Source: Paenibacillus oceani (GTDB lineage Bacteria > Bacillota > Bacilli > Paenibacillales > NBRC-103111). From it: a stretch of 44,549 nt of DNA. The notes beneath the pieces are model-generated. The model saw only the letters and a program-made list of their open reading frames with translations. It did not search any database and had not been told where the DNA came from. Positions 24,849-32,288 of this stretch are shown here, in pieces. The stretch spans positions 1-44,549 of the forward strand of contig NZ_JACXJA010000061.1 of assembly GCF_014705615.1 (NCBI RefSeq), in the 5' to 3' direction. Within the stretch, counting starts at the first letter, position 1. The number at the start of each line of letters is the position of its first letter. Both the position numbers and the translations under genes were made by a program.

Positions 24849-26081
24849 ATGGAGTTGTATTCCGGTCAATCGTGCTGGATCGATACGCTTCCCGCGCCCC
24901 CCGCCTTTGCGGCGCTCGATCAGGACATCTCGTGCGACGTTGCGATTATTGGCGCAGGCTGCACCGGGGCACTATGCGCTTATGAGCTTGTCAGGCATGG
25001 CCTGGACGTGATCGTGGTAGACAAACGGAAGGCAGCCTCGGGAAGTTCTTGCATGAATACAGGTCTCTTGCAATATATCAGCGATAAGCCGCTGTCCGCT
25101 TGTATCCATTCTTTTGGTGCAGAGCAGGCAGTCCGCTTTTACTCCTTATGCCGCGAGGCGGTCAGCGAACTACAGCATTTATGCTCCAGTATCGAGGGTG
25201 CGGATTTCGTAAGAAGAGATAGTCTGTATGTAGCGAGCCGTCCGGAGGATGCAGCCGCTTTGAAGAAGGAATGCGGGATCTTAACCGGGTACGGATTCGA
25301 TGCAGAGTATTGGGGCGAGCGGACGACCGCCTCGCGATTCGCTTTCGGCAAGGCGGCTCTTTATTCCCGGGGCGATGCCGAGCTGAACCCTTATCGTTTC
25401 GTCAACGGTTTGCTTGCAGCGATCGGGCGGCAAGGCGGGCGGATCTATGAGCATACGGAAGTGAAGCGGCATACAACGAGTCCGGACAGCATTACGCTTT
25501 ATACGGATAAGTGGAAAATACGGGCGAGATACGTCGTTTTCGCCTCGGGATACGAAACTCAGGAGCGGATGGTGAATCCGAACGCCGTACTTTCGAGCAC
25601 ATTTGCGATCGCCACTCAGCCTCTGGACAGCTTTCCGGACTGGCCGCATCGCTGCCTGATCTGGGAAACGGCCAGACCTTATATGTATATCCGCACGACG
25701 GCGGATAACCGGATTATCGCCGGAGGATTCGACGAGCGGACAAACATCGCGGAAGAACGCAACCGGATGCTGCCGCACAAAGCTTCAATGCTGCTCGAGA
25801 AGTTGCACGGGATGTTTCCGCGGCTTCCGGAACTGCGTGCCAGCTACAGCTGGGCGGCGGCATTCGGCAGCACCCACGACGGTCTCCCGATGATCGGGCC
25901 TCACCCCTCCTCCCCGCGATGTTTCCTGGCACTCGGGTACGGCGGGAATGGAACGGTGTACAGCAAGATCGCAGCATCCATCCTGAGCGGCCTTATCGTG
26001 AATGGCGGCCACCCCGATGCGGAACTGTTTCGGGTCGATCGTCCGAGCCGGACGCTCTCGCCCGCCTCATCGAACCAATGA
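24849..26081 (+). CDS. FAD-dependent oxidoreductase (DAO family)
   Basis: A 410-residue member of the D-amino-acid/glycine-oxidase-like family (PF01266). The dinucleotide-binding loop I-I-G-A-G-C-T-G-A is near residues 33-41 and the acidic strand end V-V-D-K-R follows. The C-terminus has G-S-T-H-D-G-L-P-M-I-G and G-Y-G-G-N-G, the usual FAD-closing motif. It oxidises an amine or amino acid, but the substrate is unknown. The long N-terminal extension open in the same frame lies across the upstream intergenic DNA and is not part of the family; ATG 24849 gives a normal start. Cytoplasmic, no signal peptide. Confidence 0.85.
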   Translation: MELYSGQSCWIDTLPAPPAFAALDQDISCDVAIIGAGCTGALCAYELVRHGLDVIVVDKRKAASGSSCMNTGLLQYISDKPLSACIHSFGAEQAVRFYSLCREAVSELQHLCSSIEGADFVRRDSLYVASRPEDAAALKKECGILTGYGFDAEYWGERTTASRFAFGKAALYSRGDAELNPYRFVNGLLAAIGRQGGRIYEHTEVKRHTTSPDSITLYTDKWKIRARYVVFASGYETQERMVNPNAVLSSTFAIATQPLDSFPDWPHRCLIWETARPYMYIRTTADNRIIAGGFDERTNIAEERNRMLPHKASMLLEKLHGMFPRLPELRASYSWAAAFGSTHDGLPMIGPHPSSPRCFLALGYGGNGTVYSKIAASILSGLIVNGGHPDAELFRVDRPSRTLSPASSNQ

Positions 26082-26162
26082 TTGCCGCGGATAGATAGGT
26101 GTCCAAGCATCGGGCGGCAGACCTGCATACTATGAGGTAGCCTGGCGAAGGGAGGAACACCT

Positions 26163-26468
26163 GTGCAGTCTACCGTGAAAAGACAAGATGTGAAGAAACT
26201 GATAGGGAAACCGATCTATGCGGTGAAAAAAGATGGTGCGGTCGTAACAGGTCTTCTGAAAAGCTTGAACGGCAACCGGCTGGTCCTTGAACGGCCAAAA
26301 GGCAAAGGAGTAAGGACAAAAGCGGTAATCCCGCTCGTCCTGTTCGACCTGTTGGCCATCGGCACTTACGGAGGATACGGCGGATACGGTTATGGCGGTT
26401 ATGGAGGATACGGCGGGTACGGATACGGCGGATACCCGTACGGAGGTTATCCCGGTTTGTTCTGGTAA
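26163..26468 (+). CDS. Small protein with barrel-like N-terminus and Gly-Tyr repeats
   Basis: A 101-residue protein starting at GTG 26163 behind GGGAGGAA. Residues 10-50 (G-K-P-I-Y-A-V-K-K-D-G-A-V-V-T-G, then N-G-N-R-L-V-L-E) suggest a small SH3/Sm-like barrel. A short hydrophobic stretch follows, then about 35 residues of Y-G-G and G-Y-G repeats. Gly-Tyr tails of this kind occur in small spore-associated proteins of Bacilli, and spore coat genes lie nearby, so a spore surface role is plausible but not shown. The repeat DNA consists of 9-base GGATACGGC-like units. Confidence 0.8.
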   Translation: MQSTVKRQDVKKLIGKPIYAVKKDGAVVTGLLKSLNGNRLVLERPKGKGVRTKAVIPLVLFDLLAIGTYGGYGGYGYGGYGGYGGYGYGGYPYGGYPGLFW

Positions 26469-26522
26469 TAGAAGCTTCTTGCGAGCAGAACGGATTCAGC
26501 TTCGCTGATAACTCTTGATAAA

Positions 26523-26576
26523 AAGGACCGAAAGCGTCTGAAGGCTGCTGCCTCTCGCTTCCGGTCCGTTTTTTTA
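26523..26576. terminator. Bidirectional terminator
   Basis: AAAAGGACCG-AAGCG pairs with CGCTT-CGGTCC around an 18-base loop and is followed by GTTTTTTT on the plus strand; the other strand ends in CTTTTT. It separates the converging genes at 26163 and 26583. Confidence 0.85.
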
Positions 26577-26582
26577 AACACT

Positions 26583-26960
26583 TTATTGGTTAGACTTCCG
26601 CGCGGCCAGTGCCAGGAAAAGCCAGCCGAGCATAAACGATACTCCGCCAAAAGGCGTAATGATTCCAAGCTTGGTTATTTCGGTAACGGCCATCACATAT
26701 AAGCTGCCTGAGAACAAAACGATTCCGATCAACATAAACAGTCCAGCCCGGGAAAGCCATTTGGATTCGCCGAGCTTCCCTGCCGCCAGACCGATAACAA
26801 TCAAGCCAAGCGCGTGGGCGATATGGTATTGGACTCCCGTCTGATAAGCGGACATCAGATTGGCTTCCAGCTTGTCCTCAAGGCCGTGAGCGCCGAACGC
26901 TCCCAGCGCCACCGCAAGCAGCATCGCGATGGCCCCCCAGCTTACATATTTGCGAAGCAT
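26583..26960 (-). CDS. DUF423 membrane protein (YwdK-like)
   Basis: A 125-residue integral membrane protein with four hydrophobic helices. The N-terminal G-A-I-A-M-L-L-A-V-A-L-G-A-F-G-A-H-G-L and the later Y-Q-T-G-V-Q-Y-H-x-x-H-A-L-G-L (in parts) are the signature of DUF423 (COG2363), a widespread family of unknown function. ATG 26960 follows GGGAG by nine bases; the frame is open for 25 more residues upstream, but these are not part of the family. Confidence 0.9.
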   Translation of the reverse strand: MLRKYVSWGAIAMLLAVALGAFGAHGLEDKLEANLMSAYQTGVQYHIAHALGLIVIGLAAGKLGESKWLSRAGLFMLIGIVLFSGSLYVMAVTEITKLGIITPFGGVSFMLGWLFLALAARKSNQ

Positions 26961-27110
26961 ACATCCAGCTCCCTTTCCTTTTTTGCTCTTATACATCCAG
27001 CATACAGGAACACACCATGCAGCGCCAGCGAACATTCCGTGAACCGGTTGACATCGGCGCTTTCCTTACTTTACAGTAGAATGGTAGCTGATAATTAAAG
27101 GAGTTTACCG

Positions 27111-27560
27111 ATGGAACAAAGGCCAAATGACGTTCAGAACAACCCGGTGCCGGCGAACGATCCACATCTGACCGGTGCCTCTTACATGCCCCCCGCCCAA
27201 CCGCTTAAGCATTCCGGACTCGGGATTGCTTCGTTTATCATTTCCGTAACGATGCTGGGCGCAATCATCCTGTCTTTTGTAGTTATGACTAGCCTGGCGG
27301 CCGACTTAATAACCGGCGGCGGGCTGCCGGACGAACAAATGCTGCTTGAGAAATCGCCAATCCTTATCTTATTCGTATTTCTTATTCTAGGCGCACTCGT
27401 GCTCGATATCGTCGGAGGCGTTCTCGGAATCGTCTCTCTGTTTCAAAAAGAACGGAAAAAGGTGTTCGGCATCTTGGGCACGATTTTTTGCTTTTTACCG
27501 ATAGTCGGCTTCTTTCTGCTCTTTTTGATCGGACTTGTACTATCCGGACAAGCGGTGTAA
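27111..27560 (+). CDS. Small membrane protein with disordered N-terminus
   Basis: A 149-residue protein that I cannot name. Residues 1-35 are polar and Pro-rich (cytoplasmic by charge), followed by three hydrophobic segments at about 38-62, 84-110 and 118-145. A K-E-R-K-K loop before the last helix fits a cytoplasmic side. The layout resembles DUF4190/DUF4064-like membrane proteins of Bacilli. GGAG precedes the start. No terminator follows; a palindromic element begins 20 bases after the stop. Confidence 0.75.
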   Translation: MEQRPNDVQNNPVPANDPHLTGASYMPPAQPLKHSGLGIASFIISVTMLGAIILSFVVMTSLAADLITGGGLPDEQMLLEKSPILILFVFLILGALVLDIVGGVLGIVSLFQKERKKVFGILGTIFCFLPIVGFFLLFLIGLVLSGQAV

Positions 27561-27579
27561 AGGCAAAGCCGGTTTTATG

Positions 27580-27783
27580 CTATATAAGTTGAACTAAAGA
27601 TCTTCGATGGCAAAACCCAATGTAGTGGAGAAAAGAAATTAGCTTGAAAGCGAGTTTTGGCTTTGAGTGTCAACCGTCCGGAGGCCAATTCAATCCGAGA
27701 CACTCAAAACAAGATGTCTGAAGCTTCAAGCAATTTTTTTCGCATCGAAATGGACTTCAACTTTCATTTGTCAACTTATATAG
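27580..27783. mobile_element. MITE-like palindromic element with 13-bp terminal inverted repeats
   Basis: CTATATAAGTTGA at 27580-27592 and its exact reverse complement at 27771-27783 bound about 204 bases with no coding sequence. Inside are further inverted pairs: TTTGAGTGTC with GACACTCAAA, and GCTTGAA with TTCAAGC. TA dinucleotides at both outer ends fit the target duplication of IS630/Tc1-type elements. It lies between two genes of the same direction. It carries no transposase, so it would depend on an enzyme encoded elsewhere. A fixed structural repeat is the alternative. Confidence 0.6.
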
Positions 27784-27828
27784 TCGTTCCGCTATTTCAA
27801 ACAGCTTACCGATAAGGCGGTGATCTAG

Positions 27829-28269
27829 ATGTTGCCCAAAGCTTGGACACAATGGCTGGTCCGGCTAACCGAAACTTTCGGGTTCCATGGGAACAAAGGC
27901 AAGCAGCCGTACAGCTCGATGATCGGACGCCCGATGGCAACGCTGCTGCTGCTGTCCATGGTGCTCCCGGGCTTCGAGGGAACGGCGGAAGGGGCGGCCC
28001 GATTGAACGCTTCCGTCTCGTTTACCGACCGGCATATCGTCATCCGCAACACCGGCGCGGCCGTCTGGAAGCAGGCGAAAATATCCATCGACGGCGACTA
28101 TGCTTACAGAGCCGAATGGGTGCCGCGCGGAACGATATCGATCGCTTATGCGGAAATTGTCGACGCAGCCGGGGAAGCGTATGAGCCGCGGCCTGGGGTC
28201 CATCCCCATGTCCGGATCGAGGTTTCGGCAGCGGACGGGAAACCGGTTATATTCGAACGATACCGATAA
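27829..28269 (+). CDS. Hypothetical protein, possibly secreted or membrane-anchored
   Basis: A 146-residue protein of unknown family. After 30 polar and basic residues a hydrophobic stretch (about 34-48, M-A-T-L-L-L-L-S-M-V-L-P) ends near an Ala-rich site that could be a signal peptide cut or an anchor. The remaining 95 residues read as beta strands (L-N-A-S-V-S-F, H-I-V-I-R-N, A-K-I-S-I-D-G), as in a small extracellular beta-sandwich. AAGGCGGTG stands before ATG 27829 and a strong terminator follows the stop. Confidence 0.65.
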   Translation: MLPKAWTQWLVRLTETFGFHGNKGKQPYSSMIGRPMATLLLLSMVLPGFEGTAEGAARLNASVSFTDRHIVIRNTGAAVWKQAKISIDGDYAYRAEWVPRGTISIAYAEIVDAAGEAYEPRPGVHPHVRIEVSAADGKPVIFERYR

Positions 28270-28284
28270 CGCTGCGCCAAAATC

Positions 28285-28332
28285 AAAAGACGCTTCCCGC
28301 CACTTCGGAGTGGAGGAGGAAGCGTCTTTTTT
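28285..28332. terminator. Strong terminator between converging genes
   Basis: AAAAGACGCTTCC and GGAAGCGTCTTTT form a 13-base stem around about 20 bases with TTTTTT on the plus side and TTTTGATTTT on the minus side. It serves the gene at 27829 and probably the peroxiredoxin transcript. Confidence 0.85.
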
Positions 28333-28402
28333 GTGCCCAATGGACCCTATCTGATCGTGAAGATCACAGGCTTGTGATAATTGAGCCCCAGCGGCAGGCC
28401 GA

Positions 28403-28957
28403 TTACAGCGTCTTCTGGCCCGGCTTCCAGTTGGCCGGACACAATCCGCCCGCTTGCAGCGCCTGCAGCACGCGCAGCGTCTCGTCGACGCTGCGCCCGA
28501 CGTTCATATCCGTTACGACCTGATAGCGCAAAATACCTTCCGGATCGATGATGAACAGCCCGCGATGAGCAACGCCGGACTTCTCGTCGAGTACGCCGTA
28601 TGCGCTCGCAGTCTCCCTCGTAACGTCGCCGGCCATCGGGTAGCGGATCGGGCCGATGCCGTTGCGGTCCCGAGGCGTGTCCATCCAGGCGCGGTGCGTA
28701 TACACGCTGTCGACGGATACACCGACTATCTCGCAATCCAGATCGAGGAACTCCTCGTACCGGTCGCTAAAGGCAATGATCTCAGTCGGACATACGAACG
28801 TAAAATCGAACGGCCAGAAAAACAGCATCACCCATTTTCCTTTGTAATCCTCCAGTTTAACGTTCTCCTCAAGCGTCTCCACGTTTTTGGTCGAAGGCAG
28901 GTTAAAAGCCGGCGCAGGTTGTCCCATTTTGGCCAAAGCTTGTACAGTTGTTGTCAT
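28403..28957 (-). CDS. 2-Cys peroxiredoxin (AhpC/TSA family)
   Basis: A 184-residue thiol peroxidase. The peroxidatic Cys56 lies in F-T-F-V-C-P-T-E and the resolving Cys173 in G-L-C-P-A-N-W-K-P-G, so it is a typical 2-Cys enzyme of the AhpC/YkuU kind. It reduces hydrogen peroxide and organic hydroperoxides and needs a thiol reductant; the two genes upstream on the same strand encode a glutaredoxin-like protein and a TrxB-like flavoprotein that could supply electrons. The GGAGG-type site is close before the ATG. Cytoplasmic. Confidence 0.95.
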   Translation of the reverse strand: MTTTVQALAKMGQPAPAFNLPSTKNVETLEENVKLEDYKGKWVMLFFWPFDFTFVCPTEIIAFSDRYEEFLDLDCEIVGVSVDSVYTHRAWMDTPRDRNGIGPIRYPMAGDVTRETASAYGVLDEKSGVAHRGLFIIDPEGILRYQVVTDMNVGRSVDETLRVLQALQAGGLCPANWKPGQKTL

Positions 28958-29033
28958 AGCTACGATTCCTCCTGATGTTGGGTAATGGTATTCCTAGTGA
29001 AATGGTTATGAACAATAGCGGAGATCCGCCCCG

Positions 29034-29288
29034 TTAATTGGCGGCTGCAGCGTCCGCCACCGCGGCAAGCGCTTTGCGGATGCGGCTCGGGTTAAGACCG
29101 AGAATGTGCATGTCTCCGATGACCGTTACAGGCACCGACATCAAGCCCATGCTCTCCAACTGCTCCGCATGCTCAGGATTCGTATCGATGTTGCGTTCCT
29201 CGTAGGTGATGCCCTGGTCTTTCAAATATTGTTTCAATTGCCCGCAGTAGTGGCAGTTTGTGCTGGAATATACGATTGCAGTTGACAT
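29034..29288 (-). CDS. Glutaredoxin-like protein
   Basis: An 84-residue thioredoxin-fold protein with the redox pair Cys12-His-Tyr-Cys15 and the cis-proline segment S-V-P-V-T-V-I-G near residue 51. It belongs with the small NrdH/YruB-like glutaredoxins of Firmicutes. It probably shuttles electrons from the flavoprotein encoded 33 bases upstream to the peroxiredoxin encoded downstream. An AAGGAGGGTG-type ribosome site precedes the start. Confidence 0.92.
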   Translation of the reverse strand: MSTAIVYSSTNCHYCGQLKQYLKDQGITYEERNIDTNPEHAEQLESMGLMSVPVTVIGDMHILGLNPSRIRKALAAVADAAAAN

Positions 29289-29321
29289 GAATACACACCC
29301 TCCTTATCCGGATATCGGCTT

Positions 29322-30245
29322 TTATTTATACTGCGGCAGCACTTGCGTCCGCTTATGAATATATTTATCGACGGCCATTGCCGCGATCGCACCGTCCGCC
29401 GCAGCGACAACCGCTTGCTTGACCGGCGTCCTGCGGACTTCCCCCGCGCCGAATACGCCCGGTATCGGCGACTGCATCAGGGAATCGAGAATCATAAAAC
29501 CTTCGTCGTCGAGCGGCACTTGCTCTTTGATCAGCTCCGTGCCCGGCTTGCTCCCGGACAAAAATACAAAGACGCCGTCCGCTTCAAGAATCCGCTCTTC
29601 GCCGCCCGCAGTACGAATCTTCACTCCCTCGACGCTTCGTTCGCCGACGATCTCGAGCGGTCTTGTCCGAAACATCCACTCCGTCCCCGGCAGTTCCGGC
29701 GCATGATCCACACCCTGCAGCTCAGCGCGGGGCACCAGGAACGTAATCCGGCTTGCGAATTTGGATAAGGCGGCCGCTTCCTCCAAGGCTTCCTCGGAAT
29801 CGCCGATGACGATGACCGGCCGGCCTGTGAAAAAGGCACCGTCGCAAGTGGCGCAAATGCTGACTCCTTTGCCGAGCAAGCGCTCTTCACCAGGAATCAT
29901 CCGATTGCGTCCCTTGGAACCGGTAGCAAAAATGACGGCTTTCGCCTCAAATACCCCGTCCGCCGTAAATACAGTCTTGATCTCATCCTCCACATCAACC
30001 GCCGTTATCGTGGTCTGAATGTATTCCGCCCCGAATGCCGACGCTTGACGGCGAAATGTTTCGAGCAGCTCCTTGCCGCTCCATTCGCCCTCTATGCCCG
30101 GGTAATTGGCGATTTTGTGAGTTAAGGCCAAAGCTCCCGTGAATGGAGCTTTATCGATCACTAGCGTCTTTAAATTTCCTCTGGCCGTATAAATCGCAGC
30201 AGAAGAACCTGCCGGACCACCGCCGATAATAATGACATCGTACAT
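29322..30245 (-). CDS. Thioredoxin-reductase-like FAD oxidoreductase
   Basis: A 307-residue flavoprotein of the TrxB fold. The FAD loop G-G-G-P-A-G is near the N-terminus, the redox pair is in C-A-T-C-D-G (about residues 131-134), and the FAD C-terminal motif G-V-F-G-A-G-E-V is present. The second nucleotide site reads V-I-G-D-S-E-E-A rather than the G-G-G-D-S-A of NADPH-dependent TrxB, so the electron donor may differ. ATG 30245 with GAGGGGTG six bases before is a better start than the GTG at 30260, which falls on that site. First gene of the peroxide-defence operon, directly behind PerR-type boxes. Confidence 0.9.
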   Translation of the reverse strand: MYDVIIIGGGPAGSSAAIYTARGNLKTLVIDKAPFTGALALTHKIANYPGIEGEWSGKELLETFRRQASAFGAEYIQTTITAVDVEDEIKTVFTADGVFEAKAVIFATGSKGRNRMIPGEERLLGKGVSICATCDGAFFTGRPVIVIGDSEEALEEAAALSKFASRITFLVPRAELQGVDHAPELPGTEWMFRTRPLEIVGERSVEGVKIRTAGGEERILEADGVFVFLSGSKPGTELIKEQVPLDDEGFMILDSLMQSPIPGVFGAGEVRRTPVKQAVVAAADGAIAAMAVDKYIHKRTQVLPQYK

Positions 30246-30281
30246 TCGTTCACCCCTCACCAGTGAAAAATAACTATCTGT

Positions 30282-30339
30282 TAATAATGATTATAAACTA
30301 TATCTAATTAAAGTCAATACTTATTTAGAATTATTATAA
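30282..30339 (-). promoter_or_regulatory. Promoter with two PerR/Fur-type boxes
   Basis: On the minus strand TTGACT (30312-30317), 16 bases and TATAAT (30290-30295) form a strong promoter for the redox operon. The boxes at 30282-30296 and 30325-30339 each match the PerR consensus TTATAATNATTATAA at 14 of 15 positions. One overlaps -10 and the other lies upstream of -35. Peroxiredoxin operons are classic PerR targets. Fur cannot be excluded, but the outer bases fit PerR better. The region is AT-rich, which raises the chance rate. Confidence 0.75.
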
Positions 30340-30407
30340 ATAATAAACATCCTTCTATGACTCTCTTGGATAACATTCACAAGGAAAGTAAAAATCTATT
30401 ATTTTTC

Positions 30408-30465
30408 GATACAATACGAATCATTATTATTGGCAAATCCTTCATTATGTGATACGATACGTATC
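30408..30465 (+). promoter_or_regulatory. Promoter with GATAC-N5-GTATC operators for the 70-aa gene
   Basis: TTGGCA (30430-30435), a 17-base spacer and TACGAT (30453-30458) precede the gene. The perfect palindrome at 30451-30465 covers the -10. A second copy with one change (GATAC-N5-GAATC) is at 30408-30422. This is about 8 kb from the accessory block that holds the other sites. Confidence 0.7.
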
Positions 30466-30500
30466 AGAATGTAGAACCGAAGCACTAGGGAGGGACAGTA

Positions 30501-30713
30501 ATGCCTAGAAAAAGAGTATACTCGGATGAAGAAAGGCGCAAACGGCATTGCGAAGCAAGCCGAAAATATCGGGAAGCCAATTTAGAGAAAGTTAGCGCTT
30601 ACAATAAGAAATGGAAAGCGGAAAACTGGGAATATTACAGCGAATATAACCGGGAATATTTGCGCAGGTGGCGGCAGCGGAAAAAGATGGGGAACACTAC
30701 GACCACTACATAG
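30501..30713 (+). CDS. Small basic Tyr/Trp-rich helical protein, 70 aa
   Basis: A 70-residue, strongly basic protein. After P-R-K-R-V-Y-S-D-E-E-R-R-K it is a run of helix with Tyr, Trp, Arg and Lys at regular places (Y-R-E-A-N-L-E-K, W-K-A-E-N-W-E-Y-Y, Y-L-R-R-W-R-Q-R-K-K), roughly a 12-residue repeat. Such stretches occur ahead of HNH nuclease domains in phage-type proteins, but no nuclease domain is present. Nucleic-acid binding is a reasonable guess. AGGGAGGG lies before the ATG, and the promoter carries the shared operator. Confidence 0.75.
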   Translation: MPRKRVYSDEERRKRHCEASRKYREANLEKVSAYNKKWKAENWEYYSEYNREYLRRWRQRKKMGNTTTTT

Positions 30714-30795
30714 CCGCAGCTTTAGCCTTATCCTGCATACCCCACGGCCGGGCCAGAAGGCATGCTGCTTGTTGCGGGCGGTTCACAAAATTCGT

Positions 30796-30834
30796 TCACT
30801 CACTCACTCACTCACTCACTCACTCATTCATTCA
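30796..30834. repeat. TCAC tetranucleotide microsatellite
   Basis: Seven TCAC units are followed by two TCAT units and TCA, in the DNA after the stop of the 70-aa gene. A tetranucleotide repeat changes frame when it slips, but no convincing gene crosses it here, so it is probably neutral or affects the 3' region of the transcript. Confidence 0.9.
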
Positions 30835-30898
30835 GGATATCCGGTATGTAAAGAAGGAACTTACAATCCTCATTCTTTCCAGAGTCCAAATAAAAAAA

Positions 30899-30924
30899 AC
30901 CGTCCGGAAAAGCGTCCGGACGGT
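30899..30924. terminator. Bidirectional terminator-like hairpin
   Basis: ACCGTCCGG and CCGGACGGT form a nine-base stem around an eight-base loop. The plus side continues TTCTTTG and the minus side has eight T in a row, so it can stop transcription from the 70-aa gene and, more efficiently, from the right. Confidence 0.75.
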
Positions 30925-30930
30925 TCTTTG

Positions 30931-31233
30931 ACGTGCAAATCGTTGCACGTGGAAAGGAATGGGTACCATCGCTCCTGCAGCTCTCCCTCAGTTGTGTTTT
31001 CTTCCATGCGGTGGTATGGCTAACGAACCTAGCAACCGTTATCAGAGCCGAATGCGGGCGTTTGAATATCTAAAGAACTCATGTATTGTTATTTCAACAA
31101 ATCGAATCGTTTTTTCCACTTGCGGTTCAATAACGATGCTTCGATTCGTTACGTCTGGAATAACGTCGTTTTTCAGCCATAAGCACGATCCGATTCGTTA
31201 GTCCACGAAATTTTATAAATTCTGTTATATGTC
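30931..31233. other. Intergenic stretch with short repeats, no gene
   Basis: It opens with a perfect hairpin (ACGTGCAA, four-base loop, TTGCACGT; 30931-30950). Near its end the word CGATTCGTTA occurs twice (31142-31151 and 31191-31200) and an inverted ATCGAATCG is at 31101-31109. The frames through it have no ribosome sites and no plausible product. The repeats may be part of a dispersed intergenic element, which only a genome search could show. Confidence 0.4.
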
Positions 31234-31284
31234 GAAAAAAGAGCCTTAGCTGTTCACGGCTGCCGCCGGTTCCAGCTGGCTCTT
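31234..31284 (-). terminator. Terminator of the sugar isomerase gene
   Basis: On the minus strand AAGAGCC-AGCTG pairs with CAGCT-GGCTCTT around a GC-rich loop, followed by TTTTTT. It stands 20 bases after the isomerase stop. Confidence 0.8.
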
Positions 31285-31303
31285 CTCCCATTTCTTCGGT
31301 CCT

Positions 31304-32116
31304 CTATCCGCGTACCGTACCGTTCATCCATCCGCCGCTCCGAAGCTCGGCGACCGATTCCTTGACGCACAGCTCGCCTTCCGCTCCGAAATATTCGAAG
31401 GAGAGAAAACCTTCATAACCTTTGCTGCGCAGCATCTCGCACAGCTTGACGTTGTCCACGTCGCCGACCAACACCGTCGAAGGCTTGCGGCTTTCCGGAG
31501 CGTCCAGCTTCCAGAAGTAGTTTTTGATATGTACATGGTCGGTATAATCGTAAAACGCTTCCAGCGCTTCCGCCTGATCGGTCCGTTCCAGATATAAATT
31601 GAAGCCGTCGAACAACAGACGCAGTCTTGGGTGGTCCGCATCTACAATAATGCGCCGCATCGACTCGATGCTGTCCGCAAACGTATTGTTATGCATCTCC
31701 AGCCCCAAGTTCACTCCGTACCGGTCTGCAAGGTCCAGCGCCTGCTTCAGTGTCTGAATCGCACGATTCCACAACTCCTCCGAAGCTTCGGCCGACGGAA
31801 GATGGCCCAGAAATATCCGGACCAGCGGACTGCCGAACCGGACGGCATATTGAGCCGCTTTCTCGACAGCCGCCAAACTTTCCGCACGTTCTTCGTCACT
31901 TTTTGTAAAATGCGTATACGGACTAATCGCCGGCACCTGCCAGCCGCTGCTGCGAATCTCGTCCACCAGCCCGTCGACGGCTCCGCAACGTTCTGCATAT
32001 TCGTCTATATGCCCTGTCCACAGCTCGACGCCGTCCAGTCCGAGCTCGCGGACGCGGTTTAATACATACTCCACCGGCTTATCCCGGTTTCCTGTAGAGC
32101 ATAGACTCCATTTCAT
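31304..32116 (-). CDS. Sugar phosphate isomerase/epimerase (xylose-isomerase-like TIM barrel)
   Basis: A 270-residue TIM-barrel protein of the AP-endonuclease-2-like family (PF01261, COG1082). Barrel strands with metal ligands are visible as G-V-E-L-W near the start, G-L-E-M-H-N-N in the middle, L-L-F-D-G-F-N, H-V-H-I-K-N-Y, and F-L-S-F-E-Y near the end. The Glu, Asp and His residues there form the usual divalent metal site. Its substrate is probably a sugar or inositol derivative. ATG 32116 has GGAGG eight bases before it; an extension of 26 residues is open but unlikely. The next gene upstream on the same strand may act on related sugars. Confidence 0.88.
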   Translation of the reverse strand: MKWSLCSTGNRDKPVEYVLNRVRELGLDGVELWTGHIDEYAERCGAVDGLVDEIRSSGWQVPAISPYTHFTKSDEERAESLAAVEKAAQYAVRFGSPLVRIFLGHLPSAEASEELWNRAIQTLKQALDLADRYGVNLGLEMHNNTFADSIESMRRIIVDADHPRLRLLFDGFNLYLERTDQAEALEAFYDYTDHVHIKNYFWKLDAPESRKPSTVLVGDVDNVKLCEMLRSKGYEGFLSFEYFGAEGELCVKESVAELRSGGWMNGTVRG

Positions 32117-32288
32117 CGCACGTACCTCCAGTCCCTCTGCCGATTCCGCTTCGGCCTTCCTCCATTTGCAAGAGGAGCCGGCCGTCGCCAGCAATCGTTT
32201 ACTTCATTGTAAGGGAACGGACTTTCCGGCAGCAAGGCTTGGAATCGTCTTTATCTCGTCCAAAATGTCGCGAGAATCAAGGGCGTCT

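Noticed and set aside
30797-30840. Tandem TCAC repeat considered as a CRISPR-like or phase-variation locus
   Set aside because: Units are four bases without spacers, and no convincing gene frame crosses the tract.
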